The position numbers were made by a program, and so were the translations under genes. Source: Desulfobulbus rhabdoformis (GTDB taxonomy: Bacteria > Desulfobacterota > Desulfobulbia > Desulfobulbales > Desulfobulbaceae). From it: a stretch of 59,382 nucleotides of DNA. The notes below the pieces were generated by a model. That model had not been told where the DNA came from and ran no database searches. It worked only from the letters and a program-made list of their open reading frames with translations. Positions within the stretch are counted from its first letter, which is position 1. Each line of letters begins with the position of its first letter. The DNA is taken from positions 1 to 59,382 of the forward strand of contig NZ_JAFFQA010000031.1 in NCBI RefSeq assembly GCF_016919065.1. The letters are read 5' to 3'. Of the stretch, positions 51,931 to 59,294 are shown one piece after another.

Positions 51931-52899
51931 TTATATCCTTTTATGTTTTCTAACATTGACAGCTTTCCATTCCAGAAGAGGCTGCTTTTGAATGCGTTGT
52001 TGCAGGTCCAAATCGGAGGTCAGTATTGTTGAATCAATCTCGCCTTTATCAAGCAACAAATCGAGAAACGCTTTCTCATTTTCAGTGAAAGGCAGGACAA
52101 CAGACAAGGCCTGTCGACATTCCTCAACAAGACTAGCACCATATTGGTCGATAGATTCTTTTTCTGCAAATTCTATAACACGTAAGGTCGGGATTAACTG
52201 TCGAGCAAGTTCCCCGCTTTCAAAGTTCACATCCTCGATGGAAACCTTTCGCCAGTCCTTGCGGTTCATAGCACCGTAAACGACAAAAGCTGTGCGCAGT
52301 CGGTCAGAGTCGAGATTTTCCCTATGGAAAATACGGTGGCTGTCAAACAGGTCCCGTGCCTGTCTTCGTGCGAGTAACGCTGCCAGCTTTCCCGCCGCCA
52401 ATTCATGGATATCAATTACCGGTATCCGGTTGGCCTGCCAGGTCCCTACCGGATACGAGTCGAACAACGTTACAGGCCACAATGGGACTCGGTACATGAA
52501 GTTGAGGTCCACTTCAAGGTTGCCGCCTTGGCCTGCAGCACTCTGGTAACGCAGGGACCATTTACCGCCAGCGTGCTCTTCCGGCATGCGCCTCACCGTG
52601 AATCCTTCTCGTGCAAATACTGCCTGAACTGCCTGCTCTACCCTGGGCCGTTCGGCGAGCATTGTTTCACGGTCCTCTGCCCCCACGTAATTCAAATCAA
52701 TATCAACAGATAGTCGCGGGACATTGAATACAAAAAGGTTCAGCGCCGTTCCACCTTTAAGCGCCAGTTTACCTTTTAAAAAAGGATGGCCACCAAGAGC
52801 TTCGAGCAATCCCAGCAGGTGGGCAACCTTTTCAAGCACATCCGCCCTGAACCCTGTTGCTTCCGCTTGAGCTATCAGTGTCTCATAAGATATTTTCAT
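51931..52899 (-). CDS. abiEii: AbiEii, nucleotidyltransferase toxin
   Basis: A 322-residue toxin of the AbiEii family. The start at 52899 overlaps the antitoxin stop (ATGA); a longer frame adds five residues inside the antitoxin. The nucleotidyltransferase signature is intact: LALKGGTALNLF (GG at 49-50) and SVDIDLNYVG (D66, D68), followed by a family motif IPVIDIHELAAGKLAALLAR (the usual pattern is xxELxAxKLxALxxR). Toxins of this family block growth, probably by modifying tRNA, when the antitoxin fails. It is the second gene of the pair. Confidence 0.93.
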   Translation of the reverse strand: MKISYETLIAQAEATGFRADVLEKVAHLLGLLEALGGHPFLKGKLALKGGTALNLFVFNVPRLSVDIDLNYVGAEDRETMLAERPRVEQAVQAVFAREGFTVRRMPEEHAGGKWSLRYQSAAGQGGNLEVDLNFMYRVPLWPVTLFDSYPVGTWQANRIPVIDIHELAAGKLAALLARRQARDLFDSHRIFHRENLDSDRLRTAFVVYGAMNRKDWRKVSIEDVNFESGELARQLIPTLRVIEFAEKESIDQYGASLVEECRQALSVVLPFTENEKAFLDLLLDKGEIDSTILTSDLDLQQRIQKQPLLEWKAVNVRKHKRI

Positions 52900-53708
52900 A
52901 GAACTTCTCCCCAAGTCCGGTCGAGTAAATCAACAGGGACCACCAGGTTCCAATCTGCAACTACCTTCCCCGATTTTCTGTTGGAGCTATCTAGATAATG
53001 TGGTTGCCTGGGGCGATGGTCACGAAGCGGACCCAGATGACTCTGTTCAACCATCAACGCTTCGCGATGCTGATCCAGGAAAAAGCCAACCTTTGCTATC
53101 GTTGTCGCATTACCGAGTAAAAGGGCATATTCGACCACTTTGTCGAGATCAAAGAACTCAATCGCCTCCAGGGAACGCCAGATTTCTTCCCAGCTGCCTG
53201 AAAGAGCAGGGCGATCCAAGACATCCACCAATGTTCGCTCAAGGGAAGTGGCTCTGACCGTAAGACCCACTCGATCAACGGCGGTAACACCAAGATCTAC
53301 TTTTCCTGCACGGCAAAGTTGTTGGGGGAACCTGACACCTCGAAAAACATGGGACCGAAACGTAACAGGGGAAACCGGGCGGGCTGATGAATACGTCAGA
53401 TGCTCACGTATGGAGTAGGCGTAACCGTGTACTTCCAAAGCCGTGTGGTATGATAGTACAGCATCGGCCGTGAGTTTGGCAGCCACAAGGAACGGATCAA
53501 CAGGATACGAATCCGGATCGGCCCCTATCGGAACAACCGCATACAATCCTCTCCGGATGAGAATGACATGCCCGGTATTCCTATGATAATTCAGCAGGGA
53601 TTCCCGGGTCCTGGGGCCTGTTTTCCCAAAACTTGCGAGATGATCATTGAACTCTTCGGCTGTGAACACCGGATGTTTGCGGAAAAATGTTTCGTGCTTC
53701 ATATCCAT
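52896..53708 (-). CDS. abiEi: AbiEi-type antitoxin and transcription regulator
   Basis: A 270-residue AbiEi-family protein. An N-terminal winged helix (VFTAEEFNDHLASFGKTGPR then LLNYHRNTGHVILIRRGLYA) binds DNA. The COG5340-like C-terminal domain has SYHTALEVHGYAY, VTAVDRVGLTVRATSLERTL and VLDRPALSGSWEEIWRSLE. It neutralises AbiEii and usually represses the pair. The ATG at 53708 and another two codons in are both possible; neither has a clear ribosome binding site. Confidence 0.9.
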   Translation of the reverse strand: MDMKHETFFRKHPVFTAEEFNDHLASFGKTGPRTRESLLNYHRNTGHVILIRRGLYAVVPIGADPDSYPVDPFLVAAKLTADAVLSYHTALEVHGYAYSIREHLTYSSARPVSPVTFRSHVFRGVRFPQQLCRAGKVDLGVTAVDRVGLTVRATSLERTLVDVLDRPALSGSWEEIWRSLEAIEFFDLDKVVEYALLLGNATTIAKVGFFLDQHREALMVEQSHLGPLRDHRPRQPHYLDSSNRKSGKVVADWNLVVPVDLLDRTWGEVL

Positions 53709-53887
53709 TCAATTTGAATTCATCAAGGATAACACACAACCATACTATGTTTTTCTAGACTTTTTGTCAATTCTGAATCCAAGGAAATTGTATAAAATTT
53801 TAGTAAACCATATTTTTAATGTGGGTTTTGTTATTTCTTTTCATGTCATCACTGCATTCTACTTTCCGACACTCTGCGAAAAGAGAA

Positions 53888-53920
53888 CAAAAAAAAAGCC
53901 GTCCCCCAAAGGAGACGGCT
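53888..53920 (-). terminator. Rho-independent terminator of the recombination operon
   Basis: Minus-strand AGCCGTC pairs with GACGGCT (outer arms 53914-53920 and 53897-53903) around a loop that extends the stem by CC/GG, and is followed by nine T. It is 20 bases past the stop of the DUF932 gene. Confidence 0.88.
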
Positions 53921-53941
53921 AATGTATTGGTAAATGGCTGA

Positions 53942-54769
53942 TTAAGCCGATACAGTCGAAAGATCCTCCTCGACGTTCTTCAGCTCAGCCATCTTTTCCG
54001 TCAGGAACCAAAGAGCCTGGTTCAGTTTGATATTTCGATCAAGTGCTTTGACTGGTCGTGTGGTTGTTCTCCTGATTCGTCCGTCGCCGCCTCTGGTTAT
54101 GCCTTTGAGGCCGCCACGCATGGCATTTTCCTGGATCACGTTGAATGTTGTCCAGAGGTCTTTCCCCTTGTCGTCGTAGCGCCGTTCTTCAAGCAATTGA
54201 TGGGGTAGCACTGGCGCCTGCTTGGGCTCATCATAAATCAGGCCATGGGCTGCCTGGGCAAAAACCCCTCGCTCATCCGGAGTCATCTCAATGACCTTCA
54301 TCTCGTCGACCCGCTCGGCAATGATGCCGGCTGCAGAGGCAATCTCACCAGCTGATTGGATAAAAGCATCCGGGCTGAAACCGATATGCTTATGGCTGAA
54401 GTTGGCAAACTCCGAGGCAACCATCAATCCGTTGCCGCATATCTGCCGCCAGACTGAAGCTATCAGCTTGAAAGCACAGCCACAATCGTGGGAATTATAG
54501 AGGACCAGATCAACCCGTTCGCCGTCAAATGACAAGCCATTCTTGGCAAAACGGATGAGGTGCCGCTGGTACCCTTCCCGCTCAGTTTTGCGTACTATGC
54601 TTTGCTCCGCATGGATCGGAAGCCATCCGGCTTCGCGCAACAAATCGACCGCCGTCAAGGTCGGTACAAATGAATACCGTGACGAAACGGTGCCAATGGG
54701 CGTGAGAGATCCTGCTGCCGGTGCGAGAGAAATTATTTGGTCGTCGGTTAGATTGTTGAGTTCGTTCAT
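53942..54769 (-). CDS. DUF932 protein of plasmid/phage type
   Basis: A 275-residue protein of the DUF932 (phage/plasmid-like) family: SSRYSFVPTLTAVDLLREAG, HLIRFAKNGL, VLYNSHDCGCAFKLIASVWR, then QICGNGLMVASEF and the late DLWTTFNVIQENAMRGG. Such proteins are common in conjugative elements near single-strand DNA genes; their activity is not defined. AAGGAGG precedes the ATG. It is the last gene of the leftward operon and is followed by a strong terminator. A structured leader (54799-54839) lies upstream. Confidence 0.92.
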   Translation of the reverse strand: MNELNNLTDDQIISLAPAAGSLTPIGTVSSRYSFVPTLTAVDLLREAGWLPIHAEQSIVRKTEREGYQRHLIRFAKNGLSFDGERVDLVLYNSHDCGCAFKLIASVWRQICGNGLMVASEFANFSHKHIGFSPDAFIQSAGEIASAAGIIAERVDEMKVIEMTPDERGVFAQAAHGLIYDEPKQAPVLPHQLLEERRYDDKGKDLWTTFNVIQENAMRGGLKGITRGGDGRIRRTTTRPVKALDRNIKLNQALWFLTEKMAELKNVEEDLSTVSA

Positions 54770-54798
54770 ACCTGCCTCCTTGAGTTTTGTTGTCTAGC

Positions 54799-54839
54799 AA
54801 AGGGCAGGCCACTCCCCTCAAGGGACATGTCTGCCCCTT
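54799..54839 (-). promoter_or_regulatory. Two-stem leader RNA motif, copy 1 (before DUF932 gene)
   Basis: On the minus strand an outer stem AAGGGGCAG/CTGCCCTTT (54831-54839 with 54799-54807, one G-U) encloses an inner hairpin CCCT-TGA-GGGG (54814-54824). It ends about 30 bases before the start, next to the ribosome binding site. Same architecture as the four other copies. Confidence 0.6.
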
Positions 54840-54855
54840 GTTATGGGATGTGAGT

Positions 54856-55338
54856 TTATTCTTTCGGCAAAAGTCCCAGATCGGAGAACGCGGTCACTTC
54901 ATCACCAACTACCAGGTGATCGAGGATCCGCACGTCTATGACTTTCAAAATATTGGTCAGGATAGTCGTCAGGGAAATATCCTGAGTGCTTGGTTCACTT
55001 GCACCTGAAGGGTGATTGTGGGCCAGGATTATTGCCTCGGCATTGAGTTGCAGTGCCTCTTTGACTATCTCTCTTGGATGGACCGTTGTATTGTTGATTG
55101 TACCTGTGAACATCTCCTTGAATGCGAGGACTCGATGTTTGGAGTCCAGAAACAGACAGGCGAACACCTCGCACTGTTTGCCACGGAGCTTACAGCCGAT
55201 AACCGCCTTGGCGCATTCTGAAGAGAGAATCGAGGCACCACGTCGCAATTGGTAGCCCATGAGCTTATTCGCTTCGGTGAGAACCAATTTTTTCGGCGCG
55301 GGATGGTACTCACCATCCTGATCTTTTACAAAGAGCAT
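54856..55338 (-). CDS. radC: RadC-family JAB/MPN protein
   Basis: A 160-residue RadC-type protein. The zinc-metalloprotease-like JAMM motif is complete: E75 (FKEMF), then HNHPSGASEPSTQD (H107, H109, S111, D120). The N-terminal helix-hairpin-helix region of long RadC is missing, as is usual for the short version on mobile elements. Its cellular task is uncertain despite the name; it is a regular member of the SXT/R391-like recombination block. GAGGAGG precedes the ATG. Confidence 0.94.
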   Translation of the reverse strand: MLFVKDQDGEYHPAPKKLVLTEANKLMGYQLRRGASILSSECAKAVIGCKLRGKQCEVFACLFLDSKHRVLAFKEMFTGTINNTTVHPREIVKEALQLNAEAIILAHNHPSGASEPSTQDISLTTILTNILKVIDVRILDHLVVGDEVTAFSDLGLLPKE

Positions 55339-55355
55339 TGGTTTCCTCCTCTGGG

Positions 55356-55399
55356 ACCAGAGAAACCAATGCCCCAGCCAGGGAAAGGATTCCCCTGGT
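55356..55399 (-). promoter_or_regulatory. Two-stem leader RNA motif, copy 2 (before radC)
   Basis: On the minus strand ACCAGGGGAA pairs with TTTCTCTGGT over 10 bp (two G-U), enclosing CCC-TGGCT-GGGG (55372-55383). It ends 17 bases before the radC start, with the ribosome binding site in between. Confidence 0.6.
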
Positions 55400-55427
55400 C
55401 AGGTGAATGGTTGTTGGTGTTTATCGA

Positions 55428-55826
55428 TTAGAAGGGGACATCGTCAGGCAAGGGTGGTTCGGCGGTATCACTATTCGGCGGAGTGCCAGTATTCCTGTCA
55501 CCATTACCACCGAGCATCTCCATTTCCCTGGCGATAATTACAGTGGTGTAACGGGTGATGCCTTCCTGATCGTCCCATTTCCGTGTACGAAGTCGTCCCT
55601 CAATGTAGACTTTGTCGCCTTTATGGAGATGTTCACCGCACACGATGGCCAACCCTCCCCAGGCAACGACACGATGCCAATCTGTCTGTTCCTGTTTGTT
55701 ACCATCAGCATCTTTCCACCGCTCGGTTGTTGCAATGGATAACGTTGTCACAGGCGCAGCGCTGTTTTTGGTGTAATGCAATTCGGGGTCGTTGCCTAAG
55801 TTTCCGATTATCATTGTCTTGTTCAT
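55428..55826 (-). CDS. ssb: Single-stranded DNA-binding protein
   Basis: A 132-residue SSB. The OB fold begins MNKTMIIGNLGNDPELHYTK, continues with WHRVVAWGGLAIVCGEHLHK and GDKVYIEGRLRTRKWDDQEG, and ends in the acidic tip LPDDVPF that recruits partner proteins. It coats single-stranded DNA made during conjugation or recombination. It follows the Cas4-like gene and precedes radC. AAAGGAGAA precedes the ATG, with a structured leader upstream (55862-55901). Confidence 0.96.
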   Translation of the reverse strand: MNKTMIIGNLGNDPELHYTKNSAAPVTTLSIATTERWKDADGNKQEQTDWHRVVAWGGLAIVCGEHLHKGDKVYIEGRLRTRKWDDQEGITRYTTVIIAREMEMLGGNGDRNTGTPPNSDTAEPPLPDDVPF

Positions 55827-55861
55827 GTCATTCTCCTTTGATAGAACATTGATAAAACTCT

Positions 55862-55901
55862 GGAGAAATGCAGCTTCCCACCATGGGAAAATGATTTCCT
55901 C
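55862..55901 (-). promoter_or_regulatory. Two-stem leader RNA motif, copy 3 (before ssb)
   Basis: On the minus strand GAGGAAAT pairs imperfectly with ATTTCTCC (55894-55901 with 55862-55869), enclosing TTCCCA-TGG-TGGGAA (55875-55889). The outer stem is the weakest of the five copies. It ends 36 bases before the ssb start. Confidence 0.5.
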
Positions 55902-55925
55902 GAGCTGGGATTGTGTTGTTTGCCT

Positions 55926-56900
55926 TTATACCGAGGCAGAGTTTGTTTTCTTTATCTCCAGAAAGGAGAAAGACCGATCTTCCTGAAAATCGTCGATGGA
56001 GCTGCCATGTTCTCTCAAAAAGTGATCAAGGCGACTGGTAACGAGATGCTTCCTTTTCCTGCTTGCCGCCCTGAGAACGCAACCGCCCGATTTGATTGCC
56101 CCTCGTTTCTGGACAATGGCAAAAATCTTTTGCTTGCAGGAACCAACCTTATCTTTGAATGCCTTTTCATGAGACTGCAGTTCCTGTAACTCATTAACGC
56201 TTGCTGCCAGGTGCGGGACCTCATCAGCCTCGAACATGGGGCAGCTTATCAAGTGGTTGCAGAAGCCACAAAGGGGTCCTGGATCAGTATCAAGCTCTAC
56301 TTCTTTGCCGCAAAGCATTGCCTGATAGTCAGCCCAGATAGCTTCAGCCTTGTTGAGCAGTCCGTCAAAAATGGCCTTCTGAGGTGAATAGCCGTTAAAA
56401 AACTCTGCCTCTCCGTTGGCCAAATCCAACGCTATGAACGCACCTCGGATTGTGTAATCAGGGTACTTTTCCGCTAATACGCCCATCTGAATATAGAGCT
56501 GAGACTCCCATGAACCGTAGGGCCCCTCGGGAATATTGCTTGTGCTCTTCGTCTCCAGGACGGATTTTATCTTATGGATTTCAGAGGTGAAGACGAAGTC
56601 GATATGAGCCTTGATTGGCACACTGCCTGCGGCTTCCACTTCAACCTGTCGCTCGAAATTGGTGTAACCGGCAGCGGCAAAAGCGTTGGCAACGATCTCC
56701 TCGGCCATGTGCCCCCGCTCGAAACGCAGAAGAGTGGCCAGGTCATGCTCGGTTGGGTTGATTTTCTCCAGGATCACTTTTCTTGGACAATATCCGATAT
56801 CGGATGCACCAAGGTAATTGCTGCGATCTCCCAGAGTCTCTTCGGTATGCTGTTTTGCCAGCTTACGCAGACTTGTCAGCAGTGTGGTTTTGATATCCAT
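55926..56900 (-). CDS. Cas4-like Fe-S PD-(D/E)XK exonuclease
   Basis: A 324-residue nuclease resembling Cas4/RecB-type exonucleases. Four Cys in the Cas4 pattern can bind an iron-sulfur cluster: C38 (GYCPRKV) and C211, C214, C220 (LCGFCNHLISC). Nuclease residues are H65, D101 (IKAHIDFVF), E116-x-K118 (VLETKS) and the QxxxY region (SQLYIQMG). The last 80 residues form an extra coiled tail. It takes the exo place of the recombination module next to the Rad52-like annealing protein, comparable to lambda exo/bet pairs. Confidence 0.88.
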   Translation of the reverse strand: MDIKTTLLTSLRKLAKQHTEETLGDRSNYLGASDIGYCPRKVILEKINPTEHDLATLLRFERGHMAEEIVANAFAAAGYTNFERQVEVEAAGSVPIKAHIDFVFTSEIHKIKSVLETKSTSNIPEGPYGSWESQLYIQMGVLAEKYPDYTIRGAFIALDLANGEAEFFNGYSPQKAIFDGLLNKAEAIWADYQAMLCGKEVELDTDPGPLCGFCNHLISCPMFEADEVPHLAASVNELQELQSHEKAFKDKVGSCKQKIFAIVQKRGAIKSGGCVLRAASRKRKHLVTSRLDHFLREHGSSIDDFQEDRSFSFLEIKKTNSASV

Positions 56901-56924
56901 GTGTCATTTCCTCCCTAAGGTAAA

Positions 56925-56966
56925 GGGAGAACACACGGACCCCACGAGGGGAAACAATGTCCTCCC
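56925..56966 (-). promoter_or_regulatory. Two-stem leader RNA motif, copy 4 (before the Cas4-like gene)
   Basis: On the minus strand GGGAGGACA pairs with TGTTCTCCC over 9 bp (one G-U), enclosing the hairpin CCCC-TCGT-GGGG (56940-56951). This is the clearest copy. It ends 25 bases before the start, and GGGAGGAAA lies between. Confidence 0.62.
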
Positions 56967-57002
56967 TCATTGGGTGAGATAAAAAGTGAGATGGGTTACG
57001 CG

Positions 57003-57689
57003 CTAATGAAGCACAACCTCTTTGTACCAGTTCTTATCAGCCTTATCCCATTTGAAACCGGCTGATTTCAGCAGGTCCTTTTTATCAAACGAGTTGCCGA
57101 CAGCGACAACGATGCCATCCTTGCGCTGATAACTGATACCGGCAATCTTGGGCAGATCTGCATCACTTTTATCGAGATCGGCTTGGAGATTAGTGGATGC
57201 TTTGCTGGATTGCTCTTGTTGTTGCTTAGGCGTGGGCGCAGTTGGACGATCACTTCCAAGATAGACATCACGAAGCAATCCTCTGTACGCATCAGTCCCG
57301 ATCGAGAGCAGAGACAAACATTTTTGAATAGCATCCGTGATTGCCCCTTTATATGAATCGCCGACATTACCTTTGACGATCTGCATCTGACCGGTCTGGG
57401 ATCCTTTGCAGATCCACTCCGAATCATTCACGCGGATAAAGAGCCGGACCTCGGCAACCACCTGCGAATCAAAGATCTCTTTGCTTACCACCTCGTATCG
57501 CCAGTTTTCCGGCAAAAGGATTTTATTGACGGCATCAAAGACATACTGGGGTTTGTAGCCATATCGAATCTGGCCTACTACCTTCCCGTCCTTCATCATT
57601 TTGATCTCTTGCACAGCCGCTCGGCCAAAACCGCGAAGCTCTGTGTTGATCTCTTCAACCTGCTTTGTAAGATTCTTGCTTTCAGACAT
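57003..57689 (-). CDS. Rad52-family single-strand annealing protein
   Basis: A 228-residue annealing protein. The start at 57689 follows GGAGGAAACAACA and begins MSESKNLTKQVEEINTEL; the longer frame runs through the structured leader. The Rad52 core signature GDSYKGAITDAIQKCLSLLS, then IGTDAYRGLL is clear. A Gln-rich linker (PTPKQQQEQSSKAS) leads to a C-terminal module (VVAVGNSFDKKDLLKSAGFK then WDKADKNWYKEV) seen in other plasmid proteins. It pairs with the Cas4-like nuclease in the same way that Bet pairs with Exo, and heads the operon. Confidence 0.88.
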   Translation of the reverse strand: MSESKNLTKQVEEINTELRGFGRAAVQEIKMMKDGKVVGQIRYGYKPQYVFDAVNKILLPENWRYEVVSKEIFDSQVVAEVRLFIRVNDSEWICKGSQTGQMQIVKGNVGDSYKGAITDAIQKCLSLLSIGTDAYRGLLRDVYLGSDRPTAPTPKQQQEQSSKASTNLQADLDKSDADLPKIAGISYQRKDGIVVAVGNSFDKKDLLKSAGFKWDKADKNWYKEVVLH

Positions 57690-57710
57690 TGTTGTTTCCT
57701 CCGGTGATGT

Positions 57711-57754
57711 GAGAGAGACAACATGTCCCCTGTCGGGAGAATGTATGCTCTCCC
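57711..57754 (-). promoter_or_regulatory. Two-stem leader RNA motif, copy 5 (before the Rad52-like gene)
   Basis: On the minus strand GGGAGAG pairs with CTCTCTC (57748-57754 with 57711-57717, one G-U), enclosing TCCC-GACAG-GGGA (57726-57738). It ends 22 bases before the start, next to the CCGGAGGAAAC ribosome binding site. An alternative hairpin (CGGGAGA with TCTCCCG, 57734-57755) could compete with it. Confidence 0.55.
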
Positions 57755-57860
57755 GTTGATAGGGTGTGGTGAGTGACAAACTGCATGCCGGGCAACGACA
57801 AAGAAAATCACGCACGAAAATCGTGGTGTAGTTCAGTTGCCGGACATTGAATCGGGGATC

Positions 57861-57895
57861 AAAAAAGGAGCAGTTATTCTAATAAGAAATCTGCT
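57861..57895 (-). terminator. Attenuator-like hairpin in the operon leader
   Basis: On the minus strand AGCAG (57891-57895) pairs with CTGCT (57869-57873), with an inner TTCT-TATT-AGAA pairing, followed by CC and six T. It lies about 170 bases before the Rad52-like start and could end transcription early under some condition. Confidence 0.4.
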
Positions 57896-58070
57896 GTAGT
57901 GGTTACGCCAAATCAAATCGTAAACAGAGAAGTCCGCTTGTGCGATGAAACTGTCTTTTACAGATAGACAAGGCGTTTGGGGGTGTTCCAAGGGCGATCT
58001 GTTGAAATGCACCGTTTCTGCGAGTAACAGGAAACAAGAGCGCCCAGCTATTTCCCTGCGAAGAGGGATT

Positions 58071-58102
58071 ACTTGTATAAAACAAGTGGAATATTGATTA
58101 TA
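58071..58102 (-). promoter_or_regulatory. Candidate promoter with palindrome for the recombination operon
   Basis: Minus-strand TATAAT (58097-58102) is a perfect -10 with a TTTGTA/TTGTAC -35 15-16 bases upstream. A 6-bp inverted repeat ACTTGT-ATAAA-ACAAGT (58071-58087) lies about 10 bases downstream of it, around the expected transcription start, where a repressor could bind. Confidence 0.4.
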
Positions 58103-58278
58103 TAGTTACATTCAGATGTACAAAAATCAAGCAAAAATATTCTTTGGAGCATATCGGCTTTCAACAGACATATTGAGTATATTGTCGGTTTTTAAACCAT
58201 GGCACTCGAAAAATTCATAACTATAATTCACGCTAACAATATGTAAATACAACAGAAATCATAACGGATACTACAACG

Positions 58279-58680
58279 ATGACCACATGTTATATGTGCG
58301 ACAACGAAGCAACAAGCGTTGAACACGCTCCCCCAAAATGCCTCTTTCCCAAAAACCGTGATTTGCCAGCAGGCACCAATCTGCGAAGGAATTTGATAAC
58401 TGTACCATCATGCGAAGCACATAACCAAGAAACATCAACAGACGATGAGTATCTGTTATACGTGCTCGTAATAAATATCGTAAGCAATCAGATCGCACAG
58501 AATCACTTCTTTGGAGCCATAATGAGAGGCATCGAAAGAAACCCAAGTCTGATTCAAAGGTTTTCGCAAACACCCATGCCAGTCATAACACAAGATACTG
58601 TAACGGGAGAAATTGCTAGCAGCTTTGCTGTTCAGATTGAATATGAGAGGTTTAAAAACTCAATAGATAAGTTAGTATGA
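58279..58680 (+). CDS. HNH-like protein, N-terminal part before an in-frame TGA
   Basis: A 133-residue frame with a zinc-finger/HNH-like pattern: CYMCDNEATSVEHAPPKCLF (C4, C7, H16, C20) and VPSCEAHNQE (C45, H48), as in HNH-related nucleases that use Cys pairs for structure. The frame ends at TGA 58678-58680, but the same frame continues for 90 codons as a plausible protein (see the next entry). It is divergent from the recombination operon. Its neighbours to the right overlap only if the stop is read through or reversed. Confidence 0.6.
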   Translation: MTTCYMCDNEATSVEHAPPKCLFPKNRDLPAGTNLRRNLITVPSCEAHNQETSTDDEYLLYVLVINIVSNQIAQNHFFGAIMRGIERNPSLIQRFSQTPMPVITQDTVTGEIASSFAVQIEYERFKNSIDKLV

Positions 58681-58953
58681 GCTATACATTATAGCCATTT
58701 CGGTGAAAAGCTTACTTCAGCTATCAGTATCCAGCCTGAGTTCATGCTGCTGGCGATTGAACCGAGATATAGAGAGTCAAATGATAAAATACATGAGCTT
58801 TCACAAGCCTCTGATGTCGCATTCGGTAGTTCTAATTTTTTCGGTGACAACCAAGAGGTGTTTAAATACCAGATCTTAACAGACGATCAAGGACGAAAAA
58901 TATTGCGTCTATATTTCTATGGAAACGCAAAAATAACGGTCATAGTGCAATGA
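58681..58953 (+). pseudogene. Continuation of the HNH-like gene behind TGA
   Basis: Directly after TGA 58678-58680 the frame reads AIHYSHFGEKLTSAISIQPE, then FMLLAIEPRYRES and on to FKYQILTDDQGRKILRLYFY before stopping at 58951-58953. This looks like the second half of the same protein: the KLV-stop-AIHYSHFGEKL junction fits an original KLVRAIHYSHFG with CGA turned into TGA. The next gene starts with the usual ATGA overlap at the true end, supporting an originally intact 224-residue product. Confidence 0.6.
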
Positions 58954-59294
58954 CGCAGACAGCAACAATTGATTTTCCGGCAAAATGGATCAGCAGCTCC
59001 ACTCTTGAAAGCACACTAAGATCAGGCCCAGACGTACATAGGCTCGATGCACAGCAAGTTCATTATCGCTTTCCAGCTGGATGTAAAATAATGATTGATG
59101 CAGCTGTTCGCCTGCTATCATTGTTTAATCAACTAGATACGTGCTGTAAAAGAGTATTACTCAATTTTGAAGAAGGAGAATTTGGAGTAATGGGCTACCT
59201 GAATCGAATGGGCTTCTTCGATCATTTAGCACCAGGCATTGAAGTCTATCCAGACACAGCAAATCCCATTTTGTCCCCTGGACCGCCAATGTGA
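58950..59294 (+). CDS. 114-residue protein of unknown family, STAS-like pattern
   Basis: A small soluble protein with an alternating strand-helix pattern (YRFPAGCKIMIDAAVRLLSL, then CCKRVLLNFEEGEFGVMGYL and NRMGFFDHL). It loosely recalls STAS-type domains that precede kinase-like ATPases in some two-gene systems. It overlaps the broken HNH-like gene by 4 bases, so the two were probably one operon. Identity is uncertain. Confidence 0.5.
   Translation: MTQTATIDFPAKWISSSTLESTLRSGPDVHRLDAQQVHYRFPAGCKIMIDAAVRLLSLFNQLDTCCKRVLLNFEEGEFGVMGYLNRMGFFDHLAPGIEVYPDTANPILSPGPPM

Larger units (their letters stand above)
57755..58278 (-). other. Long leader region of the recombination operon
   Basis: More than 500 bases with no gene between the Rad52-like gene and the divergent HNH-like gene. 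On the minus strand it holds a candidate promoter and palindrome (58071-58102), an attenuator-like hairpin (57861-57895) and the fifth leader motif further down. Nothing recognisable was seen in the remaining part. Confidence 0.5.

Noticed and set aside
58678..58680. TGA as selenocysteine in the HNH-like gene
   Set aside because: The position fits Arg (or Trp) rather than Cys, and no stem-loop of SECIS type was evident directly downstream.
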